Positions 1 through 8,795 are shown, counted from the stretch's first letter. The stretch is DNA of 64,000 nucleotides from Streptomyces sp. NRRL F-6131 (GCA_000719695.1 JOHN01000077.1:20490-84489); one strand, 5' to 3'. The notes: generated by a model not told the origin, from the letters alone. Numbers and translations are program-made.

Positions 1-859
1 GGAGCGTCGCCGCGTCGCCGGTTCCGGGGAGGATGTCGAAGACGAACAGCAGGACGTCGGCGTCCGCCACCGCCGGCTGCGGCAGGGTCCGGTAGCGTCG
101 CTGGAATGCAACGATGTTGGCCTCTGGCGGCAGCTTCTCGGCCAACTGGGGGTCGAGCAGCCAGGAGTCGCAGATCGCGCTGTCGTATTCCTCTCCCAGG
201 TGACGGGTGAAGAACCCCGGGGCGGCTCTGTAGGACTGCTCGCACAACGCAGGCCGGAGCGGTCCGTCGCCGGGGACATGGACTTCGAGTACCGGAGTGC
301 CTGACTCCCGGAGTACCGCCCGGTTGAACTGGAGCCTGCCCAGTCGGAACAGGGTGCCACGGAAGTGTCGGACGAGCCAGTCTCGCTGGTCGAGCCCGCC
401 GGTGCCGAAGCGTCGGCGGTGCAGCGCGAGGTGCGTGGAGAGGTCGGCGAACGTATCGCGGCTGGTTTCCTCGGGTATCGCGAGGCTGCGGTGCCATTCC
501 AGAGTGGCGGGCAGTGCCTGAAGGTAGAGATGGGCGAAGAAGTACCGGCCGCTCTCGTCGAGTTCGGCGGGTGCCGCAGGCCAAGGGATCGGCGGCAGGA
601 TCCGTCCGATCCCCGAGCGGAGCGCTCGATCGCACCGGGTCAGCGCCTGCCAGAGAACTGGCTCATCGTCTGGGTCGGGAAACGTCCGCAACAGCGGCGC
701 CACTTCGGATTCAGGGACGCCGAGCCATGCCAGCAATTCAAGGGTCGCCTTGCGATCCGGCGGATCGGCCGCGGACGATCCGGAGCCCGCGACCGTGTGC
801 CGGTCGGCCACCTCGGCCAGGGCTTCCAGCCACGATCCGACTTCTGAACTCACGGTCAT
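1..859 (-). CDS. GNAT-like acyltransferase-domain protein, 3' end outside window
   Basis: Reading the minus strand from the ATG at 859 gives an open frame of 286 codons running off the left edge without a stop. The start reads MTVSSEVGSWLEALAEVADR, and further on are FFAHLYLQALPATLEWHRSL and THLALHRRRFGTGGLD. These resemble the actinobacterial two-part acyltransferase proteins with an N-acyltransferase N-terminal and a GNAT-like C-terminal domain. Such proteins are often found beside sugar-catabolic genes, but I know of no settled substrate. The start codon lies one base after the stop of the SMP-30 remnant (TGA-G-ATG), so translation was probably coupled to that gene. The gene itself looks intact here, although the gene in front of it is truncated and its promoter may be lost. 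Family assignment is from memory of the motif pattern; function is open. Confidence 0.7.
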   Translation of the reverse strand, partial: MTVSSEVGSWLEALAEVADRHTVAGSGSSAADPPDRKATLELLAWLGVPESEVAPLLRTFPDPDDEPVLWQALTRCDRALRSGIGRILPPIPWPAAPAELDESGRYFFAHLYLQALPATLEWHRSLAIPEETSRDTFADLSTHLALHRRRFGTGGLDQRDWLVRHFRGTLFRLGRLQFNRAVLRESGTPVLEVHVPGDGPLRPALCEQSYRAAPGFFTRHLGEEYDSAICDSWLLDPQLAEKLPPEANIVAFQRRYRTLPQPAVADADVLLFVFDILPGTGDAATL

Positions 860-860
860 C

Positions 861-1253
861 TCAGCCGTTCCAAGGGGTCGCGGCGGGACCGGTCACGCCT
901 GGGGAGCACACGAAGAGCGAGCCGGACAACGGGTGGCGGGCGAGGTCCTGCGGCGGTGGCCAGCCGCGCGCTGTGGTGATGTAGAGGAGGTCTTCGGCGA
1001 AGGCGCAACTGGTAGGCCGGGTTGCCGGGACCTCAACGATCGTGTCGAGGCGGCCGTCGAGAGTGTAGCGGTGTACTGCTGCGCCGTCCCAGAGCGCCAC
1101 CCAGATGGCGCCGGCGTCGTCGATGCAGAGCCCGTCGAGGTCTCCTGCGGAGATGGTCGTCAAGGTGCGGCGGTCGCGGGGAAGGCCGTCGATCATGGTG
1201 TAGGCGTCGATGCGGCGGGTGGCGGTGGTGTCGGTGTGGTACATGACAGCCGG
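861..1253 (-). pseudogene. SMP-30/gluconolactonase family protein, C-terminal remnant
   Basis: The frame ending at 861 keeps the C-terminal half of an SMP-30/gluconolactonase-like beta-propeller: VMYHTDTTATRRIDAY, then DGLCIDDAGAIWVALWDGA, then TRPTSCAFAEDLLYITTARG. These are characteristic blades of sugar lactonases, which hydrolyse aldonolactones to aldonic acids. A complete family member is about 290 residues. Here only about 130 are recognisable, and homology stops abruptly just before VMYHTD, where a long hairpin (1255-1315) begins. No start codon with a ribosome binding site is apparent. I infer that a deletion removed the 5' half and placed the remainder against the terminator of the neighbouring oxidoreductase gene. 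A lactonase fits the sugar-oxidation theme of the left edge (Gfo/Idh dehydrogenase next door). Confidence 0.65.
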
Positions 1254-1254
1254 C

Positions 1255-1315
1255 GGTCCCTTCGACCGTGGTGACCCGGGCTCCGCCTGCCCGGGCCACC
1301 ACGGTCGAAGGGACC
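1255..1315. terminator. Long hairpin terminator downstream of the Gfo/Idh gene
   Basis: A 27-base stem with one mismatch and a 7-base loop: GGTCCCTTCGACCGTGGTG pairs with its exact complement and the inner CCCGGGC pairs with GCCCGGG. It starts 26 bases after the stop of the minus-strand Gfo/Idh gene, the normal place for a Streptomyces factor-independent terminator. It also marks the breakpoint where SMP-30 homology ends. Confidence 0.8.
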
Positions 1316-1341
1316 GCACCTCCCGTCCTCCGCCTCGTCGC

Positions 1342-2486
1342 TCAGAGCTGGACCACGGTGCCGGTGCGGCGGGCCCGCTCGGCGGCGAAGACCACGCGGT
1401 GGCTCGCCAGGCTCGCGTCGATGCCGGAGACGATCAGTTCGGGGCGGCCACCGTGCAGGGCGTCCAGGTAGGCGTTGACCAGAGCCTCGTCGGCGCCCGC
1501 GTGGCCCTCAGCGGCCGACGATCCGTCGACCGACGTGTCGTGGACGGTGCGGGTCTCGGTCAGGAAGTCGTACACCTCAATGCGCCGGCCGTCGCCGGTG
1601 AGCTGTCCCCGGGTGCCGAAGATCTTGGTGTGCCGGTTCTCCAGCGGGGTGAACGCCGTCAGGGTGAACGAGGCGGTCACGCCGTTGTCGTACTCCAGGT
1701 TCACCACTTGGTGGTCCAGGACGTCGTTGTCGCTGTGGTAGACGCAGCGGCCGTACGGTCCGTCGTCCAGCGCCTTCGTCACCGCCTCCTCGGTGAGCTC
1801 ACCCGCGCTCATGACGCGGGTGAAGTACTGCTTGGTCCCGCCGTTGCGCAGCCCGTCCCGGTAGAGCGTGGTGGCCGAGTACGCGCAGGTGTCCTGCAGC
1901 GGGCAGGTGACGCAGCGGTCGGTGGCGCCCGCTGGCGCGGCCTCGGACCGGAAGTGGGTCAGGGATCCGAAGGAACTCACGCGCGCCACCGGCCGACCGA
2001 TGACGTACGAGAGCCAGTCGATGTCATGGCAGGACTTCGCCAGCAGCACCGGTGAGGACTCGTCCTCCCGGCGCCAGTTGCCACGGACGAAGGAGTGCGC
2101 GAAGTGATAGTGCCCGATCGGCTCCAGGTGCTGGACTGCGACGATGTCACCGATCACGCCCTCCCGCAGCAGCTGTGCCAACTCGACGGTGTACGGGGTG
2201 TAGCGCAGCCCGTGGCAGATCGCCAACGCGGTCCCGTTCCGCCGGGCGGCGTCGGCGATCTCCTCGCATTCCGCTTCGGTGGTCGCCATGGGCTTCTCCA
2301 GCAGCAGCTGGTAGCCGAGGTCGGCGAGGCCGGTCGCCGCGGCGAGGTGGTCGGAGTCGGGGACGGCGACCACCACGCGGCGCCACGGGCGCCGGCGCCG
2401 ACGATCACGAGCGACAGTGGCCGTTCCATCGCACCGTCCAGATCTCCGGTGATGAACGTCGCGGGTTCGCCGCTGGTCACGGTCAA
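1342..2486 (-). pseudogene. Gfo/Idh/MocA-family oxidoreductase with internal deletion and frameshift
   Basis: The minus strand encodes most of a Gfo/Idh/MocA NAD(P)-dependent sugar dehydrogenase. The 5' end (TTG at 2486 behind AAGGAG, or GTG at 2480) gives the Rossmann start RPLSLVIVGAGARGA. The remainder, from VVAVPDSDHLAAATGLADLG to the stop at 1342, lies in a different frame and includes the family's LEKPMATT and CHGLRYTPYT motifs. The join at about 2376-2390 lacks the roughly 60-70 residues that normally link the dinucleotide-binding glycine loop to the second half of the Rossmann domain. A deletion plus frameshift has therefore inactivated the gene. The C-terminal 75 or so residues are nearly duplicated at 24196-24426. 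The protein probably oxidised a sugar or keto-sugar, but the substrate cannot be read from sequence. Confidence 0.8.
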
Positions 2487-2496
2487 GGCGGTCTCC

Positions 2497-2614
2497 TTAG
2501 AACAGGGGGAGATGTGTCGGGAAGAGGAGGGAACGGGCGGCGGTCGGTGGCGTTGAGGGGTCATCCTTCGTGGCTCCGCCGGTCAGGCCTTTGACGAAGT
2601 GCCGCTGGAAGGGG
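2497..2614 (-). pseudogene. C-terminal stub of a sugar ABC transporter permease
   Basis: Immediately upstream of the Gfo/Idh remnant, the minus strand reads FQRHFVKGLTGGATKD before continuing to a stop at 2497. The pattern QRxFVxGLTxGAxK is the usual last segment of MalG/LacG-type sugar ABC permeases; compare QKYIVSGMAAGAVKG at the end of the permease at 6508-7341. Only about 15 diagnostic residues survive before the sequence changes at about 2614 into an IS21-type gene end on the other strand. It indicates that the Gfo/Idh gene once followed an ABC importer operon on the minus strand. Confidence 0.5.
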
Positions 2615-2761
2615 GCAGGTCGCGCCTTCGGTGGCGAGACCGTCGCCGCCGCCATGATCGACCGACTCGTCCACCACGCCGAGGTCCACCCCCTCAAAGG
2701 CGAGTCCTACCGCATGCGCGGCCGCGAACTCGGCCGCACCCGCACCGCCGACAACGACTGA
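2612..2761 (+). pseudogene. IS21-family IstB-like helper ATPase, C-terminal remnant
   Basis: The plus-strand frame ending at 2761 reads GRAFGGETVAAAMIDRLVHH then AEVHPLKGESYRMRGRELGR. This matches the C-terminus of IstB-like ATP-binding proteins of IS21-family elements, which help the transposase in strand transfer. The Walker motifs and the rest of the roughly 250-residue protein are missing, as is IstA. The fragment abuts the permease stub, so an IS21-type element probably caused or followed the deletion of the old operon. No terminal inverted repeats were identified. Confidence 0.6.
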
Positions 2762-2898
2762 ACAAGTCCGCACGATGGCCCACGATTGAACCGATCAGAC
2801 CGGCTCGATTTCAGCCGTTGCCGACACGGGAACCTAGGCGACACCCGTCCGTCACACAAAGAGTTCGCGAACCAGGCCCGCCAGATCTCCATATCCGT

Positions 2899-2933
2899 GG
2901 TTTCGAAAAATCGCCGACATTGCTTTCGAAACC
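2899..2933. promoter_or_regulatory. Paired TTTCGAAA boxes upstream of the ROK gene (candidate operator)
   Basis: Two copies of the palindrome TTTCGAAA (2901-2908 and 2924-2931) form a larger inverted repeat GGTTTCGAAA...TTTCGAAACC. A third partial copy, ATTCGAAAC, follows at about 2992. They lie in an AT-richer pocket about 100 bases before the ROK start at 3028. ROK repressors commonly bind TTTCG-type palindromes. Autoregulation and control of the adjacent ABC-fucosidase operon is inferred. Confidence 0.5.
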
Positions 2934-3027
2934 ATTGCGGGCCTGGTCGCGGGTCTTCTACGGTCCTGCCACCCGGTTGTGACGGCCGGATTCGAAACAT
3001 CCTTGGAATACCTGAGACGAGCGCGCC

Positions 3028-4260
3028 ATGTTCCCCTCCACAGGCAGCGGCCGGGCCCCCGGCCGGACAACCGTCGTCGCCTGTGCCGCGGCGCTCCACG
3101 CGATGGGCGAGGCGACGCTCAGCGAACTGTCCTCAGCCACCGGGCTCTCCAGACCTACAGTGAAAGAGCGCCTGGCCGAGCTTCCTCACCTGGTGGAGAT
3201 CACCACAGGTGCCGAGCACGGCGAGTCCCCGACTCCCAGCGGCGGCAGGCCCGCCTCGCGGTACCGGTTCCGCGGCCGGTACGGCTTCGTGATCGGTGCC
3301 GAGATCGGCAAGCACGACGAGCGGATCCTGGTCTGCGACCTCGCCGGCCGGATCCTCCACATCGACCAGCACCACGACCCCGAGCCGGCCTCCGGCCGGG
3401 AACGCATCAGCGCCTTCCGGGCACGGCTGGACCGCGTGGTCAACGGTCTGCGGGCCACCCACGGCCAGTGGCTGGGGCTGGGCGTCGCACTCACCGGCGG
3501 CATCGGGCGGGACGGGCGCGTCAGCTTCGCCCCGCACTACCCCGACCTCGAGGGCCTGTCCGCGGCCGAGGCCGGGCTGGTGTTCGGGAAGGTTCCGCTG
3601 ATCGTGGAACACGACCTGAACGCCGCCGCGATCGCCGAGCACTCCTACGGCGCCGCGCGCGGCACGGACACCTTCCTCCTGGCACTGGCCTGGCACGAGC
3701 TGGCGGCCGGCGTCATGCTCGACGGCCGGATCCATCGGGGCAGCCGGAACCTCGCCGGAGAACTCAACCTGATCACCGACGGCCCCGCCGCACCGGCGCA
3801 CTGGAGCGACGAGGAGTCGTTCCTGCCGGTCCTGGAGGCCGCCGAACGCGGCGACCCCGAGGCGCAGGCGGAGCTGGCGCAGTTCGCCACCCGGGCCGCT
3901 CGGCACCTTGCCTACCTGGCGCTGGCCGTCGACCCGGAGCTGGTCGTCCTCGGCGGGCCGCTCGCCCACCGGCGGGCGCTCACCGACCTGATCGGGGCAC
4001 GTCTGAGTGCCTTGATGCGCAAGGCGTACCCGGTGACGCTGGCCGTCACCGAGAACCCCACCTTCGGACCGGCCCTCGGCGCCCTGCAGCTGGCGCTGAC
4101 CCACGCCTTCGGCACCCTGCTCGGCGATCCCGCCTTCCCCGCGCGGATCGACGTACGGCCGCTGCACACCGCCCCCCAGGCCGGCGGCCACACGGCGAGG
4201 CCAGCCCCGCCGGCCCCGTCTGACACCCGCCCTCCCCACTTCCCCCCTCCACCAATGTAA
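3028..4260 (+). CDS. ROK-family transcriptional regulator of the first sugar operon
   Basis: 410 residues. An N-terminal winged helix-turn-helix covers about residues 15-65 (ATLSELSSATGLSRPTVKERL). It is followed by a ROK/sugar-kinase fold with VLGGPL near residue 310 and an ATP-site-like region FVIGAEIGKHDERILVCDLA. The usual zinc cluster of ROK proteins (CxCGxxGC) is absent, as in the ROK at 16345. The C-terminal tail is proline-rich and probably disordered. The stop lies 12 bases before the ABC solute-binding gene, so it is either the first gene of that operon or closely coupled to it. By family knowledge it represses sugar genes until a sugar ligand binds. TTTCGAAA boxes upstream are its best operator candidates. 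Ligand identity (fucose, galactose or an oligosaccharide) is not determined. Confidence 0.88.
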   Translation: MFPSTGSGRAPGRTTVVACAAALHAMGEATLSELSSATGLSRPTVKERLAELPHLVEITTGAEHGESPTPSGGRPASRYRFRGRYGFVIGAEIGKHDERILVCDLAGRILHIDQHHDPEPASGRERISAFRARLDRVVNGLRATHGQWLGLGVALTGGIGRDGRVSFAPHYPDLEGLSAAEAGLVFGKVPLIVEHDLNAAAIAEHSYGAARGTDTFLLALAWHELAAGVMLDGRIHRGSRNLAGELNLITDGPAAPAHWSDEESFLPVLEAAERGDPEAQAELAQFATRAARHLAYLALAVDPELVVLGGPLAHRRALTDLIGARLSALMRKAYPVTLAVTENPTFGPALGALQLALTHAFGTLLGDPAFPARIDVRPLHTAPQAGGHTARPAPPAPSDTRPPHFPPPPM

Positions 4261-4272
4261 GGAACCCCCGCC

Positions 4273-5553
4273 ATGCGCAGAATCCGCAGATCCGTCGTAG
4301 TCGCCACCGCCGCCCTCACCGCCGCGGCGGTCGTCACCGGCTGCTCCAGCTCGGGCGGCACCGGCTCGGCCGACCACACCACCATCACCTTCATGCTGCC
4401 GAGCTCCTGGGCGAACGTCCCCGGCTTCGAGGACAACGTGCACGCCTGGGAGCAGAAGACCGGCAACAAGGTGACCCTCACCCCGGTGCCGGACGCCAAC
4501 TACGACTCGCTGGTGCAGGCCCGGATCGCCGCCAAGAACGGCGTCGACATCTTCGCCGGCCAGGACACCCTCAAGGACAAGGCCGCGGTCATGCAGCCGG
4601 CCGGCGGCCCGTGGGTGGAGCGGCTCAACCCGGACGTCCGCAAGGCGATCACCTCGCCCGACGGCAACATATGGGGCACCCCCTCCGCCGACGGCCTCAA
4701 CGCCACCGGTGTCATCTACAACAAGGACGTCTTCGCCAAGGCCGGGATCACCACCCCGCCCACCACCCTCGCCGACCTCCAGAGCGACCTGCAGAAGGTC
4801 AAGGACGCCGGCACCACCCCGCTGTACCTCAGCGGAAAGGACGGCTGGACACTGCTGCAGCACCGCAGCGCCGCCAACGCCTCCTTCATCGGCGCCGACA
4901 AGCAACTCGCGGCCAAGCTCGACGCCAACCAGGCCAAGTGGGCCGAGATCCCCGGCTTCAACCCGGAGTACCAGGCGCTCTCCGACTGGGTCACCAAGGG
5001 CCTGACCAACAGCGACGCCCTGACTGCCACCTACGACTCGGCCACGGCGGCCATCGCCAACGGCAAGGCCGGCGCGATCATCAACGGCACCTGGGCGCTC
5101 GGCGCGATCGCCAAGGCCAACCCGTCCGCCAACGTCGGCTTCTTCCTCCTGCCGGCGGCCGACGGCCGCGCCACCCTCGGGCTGGCGAAGCCCAACCTGC
5201 TGAAGGTCGCCAAGTTCTCCAAGGCCGCCCCGCAGGCCCAGGACTTCCTGAACTTCATGATCGCCCAGCCGCAGGCGCAGAAGTTCCTGGACGCCAACCC
5301 CGGCGTCTCCGCGTTCACCGACGTCACCGCCACCAACCCGAGCAGCGGCGTCTCCGACCTGCAGAAGCTCGTCAACCAGGGCGGGTTCGTGCTGCCCTTC
5401 GACCAGCAGTCGGTGGTCCCCCAGCCGCAGGACGACATCATCGCCGCCTACCAGGAACTGATCGGCAAGAGGGCCGACGTCGCCAAGTTCGGCGACCTCG
5501 TCCAGAAGGCCTGGCAGAGCGCCGGCGCCAAGGCCAACGCCGCCGGCTTCTGA
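4273..5553 (+). CDS. Carbohydrate ABC transporter solute-binding lipoprotein (fucosidase operon)
   Basis: 426 residues. It has a lipoprotein signal peptide with the lipobox VVTGC (Cys at residue 24) followed by a Ser/Gly linker, so the mature protein is anchored to the outer face of the membrane. The rest is an extracellular solute-binding protein family 1 (MalE-like) fold. Typical features are FMLPSSWANVPGF near the start and GKAGAIINGTWALGAIAKAN in the C-lobe. AAGGAA lies a suitable distance before the ATG. It is followed by two permease genes and an intracellular alpha-L-fucosidase, so the imported ligand is probably a fucose-containing oligosaccharide (inference). No ATPase gene is present; a shared MsiK-type ATPase encoded elsewhere is expected. 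Confidence 0.92.
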   Translation: MRRIRRSVVVATAALTAAAVVTGCSSSGGTGSADHTTITFMLPSSWANVPGFEDNVHAWEQKTGNKVTLTPVPDANYDSLVQARIAAKNGVDIFAGQDTLKDKAAVMQPAGGPWVERLNPDVRKAITSPDGNIWGTPSADGLNATGVIYNKDVFAKAGITTPPTTLADLQSDLQKVKDAGTTPLYLSGKDGWTLLQHRSAANASFIGADKQLAAKLDANQAKWAEIPGFNPEYQALSDWVTKGLTNSDALTATYDSATAAIANGKAGAIINGTWALGAIAKANPSANVGFFLLPAADGRATLGLAKPNLLKVAKFSKAAPQAQDFLNFMIAQPQAQKFLDANPGVSAFTDVTATNPSSGVSDLQKLVNQGGFVLPFDQQSVVPQPQDDIIAAYQELIGKRADVAKFGDLVQKAWQSAGAKANAAGF

Positions 5554-5575
5554 CCCGGCACAGATCGGAGACAGC

Positions 5576-6511
5576 ATGAGCCTCGCCGCCATCAGGCGCC
5601 GGGAAGCGGGACCCAGATCGCACAAGCGCACGGCGCGGGGCGCGGGGGCAGGTGTCAACAGCACCTACCCGTACGCCTTCCTGCTCCCCGCCGTCGCGGT
5701 CTTCACCGTCTTCTTCCTGCTGCCGGCCTTCTTCGGCATGTACCTCTCGCTCACCGACGCCTCGACGTACGTCCCCGACACGCACTTCGTGGGTCTTGCG
5801 AACTACCGCCTGATGGCCGGCGACAGCTCAGTGCTGTGGAACGCCACCTGGAACCAGTTCCTTTACGCCGCCTGCGTCACGGTCGGCAAGACCGGCCTGG
5901 GCGTCGCCATCGCCTTCCTACTCAACCGCGCCTTCGCCGGCGCCCGGTTCCTACGGGTCATGGTCTACATGCCGATCATGTTCTCCACCATCGTGGTCGG
6001 CCTGCTCTTCGGCTACATCCTCAAGGCGGACGGCCCGGTCAACGCTCTCCTTCAGCCCTTCGGGCTGGCCCAGGACTGGTTCGGCAGCTTCGACCTGGCG
6101 CTGTACAGCGTCACCGCCGTCGACACCTGGATGGGCGTCGGCTGGACGGTCGTCCTGGTCCTCGCAGCCCTCCAGGCGGTGCCCAGGGAACTGGTCGAGA
6201 GCGCGCAGATCGACGGCGCCGGCCCCTGGCAGGTCGCCCGCCACATCAAGATCCCCTTCATCCGGCACGCCATCAACCTGGCCGCCCTGCTCACCTTCAT
6301 CACCGGCATGAAGGCCTTCGACATGATCTACGCCACCACTGGCGGCGGCCCCGGCACCGCGACCGAGGTCCTGACCTCGTACGTCTACAAGCAGCTCAAC
6401 ACCGGCGCCCTCGGCTACGCCTCCGCCGTCAACGTGGTCCAGTTCCTCCTGATCACCTCGGTCGCCCTGGTGATCAACCGTTTCGTCCGCAGGATGGAGG
6501 CGACGGCATGA
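5576..6511 (+). CDS. Sugar ABC transporter permease 1 (MalF-like)
   Basis: 311 residues with six predicted membrane segments, starting with YAFLLPAVAVFTVFFLLPAF after a basic N-terminal tail. The cytoplasmic EAA-loop region, which contacts the ATPase, reads ESAQIDGAGPWQVARHIKIP. The gene begins 22 bases after the binding-protein stop, with GGAG upstream of the ATG. Its last codon overlaps the next permease start (ATGA), indicating translational coupling and a one-to-one membrane heterodimer. Confidence 0.93.
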   Translation: MSLAAIRRREAGPRSHKRTARGAGAGVNSTYPYAFLLPAVAVFTVFFLLPAFFGMYLSLTDASTYVPDTHFVGLANYRLMAGDSSVLWNATWNQFLYAACVTVGKTGLGVAIAFLLNRAFAGARFLRVMVYMPIMFSTIVVGLLFGYILKADGPVNALLQPFGLAQDWFGSFDLALYSVTAVDTWMGVGWTVVLVLAALQAVPRELVESAQIDGAGPWQVARHIKIPFIRHAINLAALLTFITGMKAFDMIYATTGGGPGTATEVLTSYVYKQLNTGALGYASAVNVVQFLLITSVALVINRFVRRMEATA

Positions 6512-7341
6512 CCCGGCCCCGCACCAGAAGGACCCTCGCCCCCGCAGCCACCTACCTGCTGGCCGCCCTCGTGGCCGTGGTGTTCCTCGCCCCGCTTTAC
6601 CTGGTGCTGATCACCAGCGTCAAGGGGAGCACGGAGTCCGCGACGATGAGCTTCGCCCTCCCCCGCAGCTGGCACCTCGACAACTACCTGACGGTGGTCA
6701 CCACCGGCAACGCGCTCCGGGCGCTCGGCAACAGCGTGCTGATCGCGGCCGCGGTCACCGGCGGCACCGTGCTGGTCTGCTCGCTGGCCGCGTTCGTGAT
6801 CGCCCGCCGTCCGGGCCGGATCACCGGCGGCGTCTACAGCTACCTGCTGACCGGGCTGATCGCACCGTTCGCGTTCATCCCGGCGATCCGGCTCCTGCAG
6901 GAACTCGGCCTGGGCGGCTCCTACCTCGGCCTGATCCTCACCGACGTCGCCGTGCAGATCCCCTTCATCACCCTGACCTACGTCGGCTTCATCAAGCAGC
7001 TGCCCCGCGAGATCGACGAGGCCGCGCTGCTCGACGGCGCCGGACCGCTGCGGCTGTTCTTCACCATCATCTTCCCGCTGCTGCGGCCGGTCAGCTTCAC
7101 CGCAGTGGTCCTGGTCTTCACCTATGCCTGGAACGAGTTTCAGAACGTGCTCTTCCTGATCCCCGACGCCGACAGATGGACCCTGCCGATGACGGTCTTC
7201 ACCTTCCAGACCACCCACAGCTTCGACTACGGGCTGGTCTGCGCCAACCTCGTCCTCACCATGCTTCCGGTCGTCGCCGTGTATCTGGCGGCCCAGAAGT
7301 ACATCGTCAGCGGGATGGCCGCCGGGGCGGTGAAGGGATGA
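6508..7341 (+). CDS. Sugar ABC transporter permease 2 (MalG-like)
   Basis: 277 residues from the ATG that overlaps the upstream stop by four bases. There are about six membrane segments. The EAA loop is DEAALLDGAGPLRLFFTIIF, and the C-terminus QKYIVSGMAAGAVKG is typical of MalG-type permeases. It forms the transmembrane channel with the preceding gene product. Its stop overlaps the ATG of the fucosidase gene (ATGA again), so importer and glycosidase are made in a fixed ratio. Confidence 0.93.
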   Translation: MTRPRTRRTLAPAATYLLAALVAVVFLAPLYLVLITSVKGSTESATMSFALPRSWHLDNYLTVVTTGNALRALGNSVLIAAAVTGGTVLVCSLAAFVIARRPGRITGGVYSYLLTGLIAPFAFIPAIRLLQELGLGGSYLGLILTDVAVQIPFITLTYVGFIKQLPREIDEAALLDGAGPLRLFFTIIFPLLRPVSFTAVVLVFTYAWNEFQNVLFLIPDADRWTLPMTVFTFQTTHSFDYGLVCANLVLTMLPVVAVYLAAQKYIVSGMAAGAVKG

Positions 7342-8657
7342 CCGAGGACCGCTTCGCCCGTTCGGCCTGGTTCCGCCACGACCGCTTCGGGATGTTCATC
7401 CACTGGGGCCCCTACAGCGTCCCGGCCCGCGGTGAATGGCTCCGCTCCCACGAACGCGTCCCGCTCGCCGACTACCGGTTCGCGGTCGACGGCTTCGGCG
7501 CGGAGGACTTCGACCCGCGCACCTGGGCCGACCTCGCGGTCCGGGCCGGCCAGAAGTACGCGGTGTTGACCGCCAAGCACCACGACGGGTTCTGCCTCTT
7601 CGACACCGCCCTCACCGACTACGGCAGCATGCACAACGGCATCGGCCGGGACCTCGTCGCCGAGTTCCTGGAAGCGTTCCGCGCCCGCGGCATCAAGGTC
7701 GGCCTGTACTTCTCACTGCTCGACTGGCGCCACCCCGACTACCCGCACTACGGGGACTGGACCCACCCCGAGCGCGACAACCCCGCATACGCCGACCACA
7801 GGCCCGACCTGGACGCCTACCGGGCCTTCCTGCACGGGCAGGTCCGCGAGCTGTGCAGCAACTACGGCAAGCTCGACATCCTCTGGTTCGACTTCTCCTA
7901 CGCGGGAATGGGCCCCGACCAGTGGGGCGCCACCGAACTCGTCCGGATGGTCCGCGAACTCCAGCCGGACGTCATCATGGACAACCGCCTGGAGACCAGC
8001 GGCGAGGGCATGGGCTCCATCGTCACCGACAAACCAGCCCCCTACTGCGGCGACTTCGTCTCCCCCGAGCAGATCGTCCCGGTCGACGGCTTCCTCACCC
8101 CCGACGGCACCCCCGTCCCGTGGGAAACATGCGTCACGCTCAACAACCACTGGGGATACTTCGAGGGCGACCACCTGTGGAAGTCCCCCGAGCAGATGGT
8201 CACCAAGCTCGTCGAGTGCGTAGCCAAGGGCGGCAACCTCCTCCTCAACGTCGGCCCCGACCGGCACGGCACCATCCAACCCGAGGCCGCCGAACGGCTC
8301 CAGAAGATCGGCGACTGGCTCGCCGTCAACGGCGAGTCCGTGTACGGGGCGGGCCCCGCCCAATTCGGCACCCCCGAATGGGGCTACTACACCCGCAACG
8401 CCTCCGCCGTGTACGCCCACGTCCTTCGCGCCCCGATCGGGCCGCTGCCGCTGACCGGGGTCCCCAAGGACCGGATCGAGCGCGTCACTCTGCTCGCCGA
8501 CGGACGCGAGCTCACGCTCTGCGAGGAGTGGGTCGTAGCCCCCTATCCCGACATCCCCTTCGTCCAGTTCGGCGAGTCCGGCCACTTCACCTATCCGCTG
8601 CCGGACCCGGTCGACACCGTCGTGAAGATCGAACTGAAGCCTGCGGCCGCCTGCTGA
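7338..8657 (+). CDS. Intracellular GH29 alpha-L-fucosidase
   Basis: 439 residues, starting at the ATG that overlaps the permease stop. There is no signal peptide, so the enzyme works in the cytoplasm on imported oligosaccharides. The GH29 catalytic barrel starts at once (WFRHDRFGMFIHWGPYSVPA). The substrate-binding pair H81-H82 is in AKHHDGF, and the candidate nucleophile is D185 in LDILWFDFSY. NLLLNVGPDRHG is the conserved motif late in the domain. GH29 enzymes are retaining and release terminal L-fucose. Without carbohydrate-binding modules it is close to the minimal family length. Operon position directly after the importer genes argues that the transported sugar is fucosylated. Linkage preference cannot be read from sequence. 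Confidence 0.93.
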   Translation: MTEDRFARSAWFRHDRFGMFIHWGPYSVPARGEWLRSHERVPLADYRFAVDGFGAEDFDPRTWADLAVRAGQKYAVLTAKHHDGFCLFDTALTDYGSMHNGIGRDLVAEFLEAFRARGIKVGLYFSLLDWRHPDYPHYGDWTHPERDNPAYADHRPDLDAYRAFLHGQVRELCSNYGKLDILWFDFSYAGMGPDQWGATELVRMVRELQPDVIMDNRLETSGEGMGSIVTDKPAPYCGDFVSPEQIVPVDGFLTPDGTPVPWETCVTLNNHWGYFEGDHLWKSPEQMVTKLVECVAKGGNLLLNVGPDRHGTIQPEAAERLQKIGDWLAVNGESVYGAGPAQFGTPEWGYYTRNASAVYAHVLRAPIGPLPLTGVPKDRIERVTLLADGRELTLCEEWVVAPYPDIPFVQFGESGHFTYPLPDPVDTVVKIELKPAAAC

Positions 8658-8754
8658 TTCCCGCTCTCGGCCGGATCCCGGCCCGTGCCGGCACCGACTG
8701 CCGCTGCGCTGCGCACCGTCATCGCAGAGCCGTCCTCTCCGATCCGTTGCTGTC

Positions 8755-8795
8755 GGTCCGGCCCGGTACTCCCCGGGCCGGACCGCCGCTTTTTC
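8755..8795 (+). terminator. Rho-independent terminator after the fucosidase operon
   Basis: A 12-base perfect stem (GGTCCGGCCCGG with CCGGGCCGGACC) and a 6-base loop are followed within a few bases by TTTTT, the classic layout. It lies about 100 bases after the GH29 stop and separates the ABC-fucosidase operon from the GH36 gene. Confidence 0.8.

Noticed and set aside
3133..5664. Long open frame on the minus strand across the ROK and binding-protein genes
   Set aside because: It is the complement of two well-supported genes and has the Gly/Val/Arg-rich composition typical of antisense frames in high-GC DNA. The same reasoning removes the long minus frames at 9071-11452, 21127-23946 and 57719-61540 and the long plus frames at 24576-27581 and 32767-35178.
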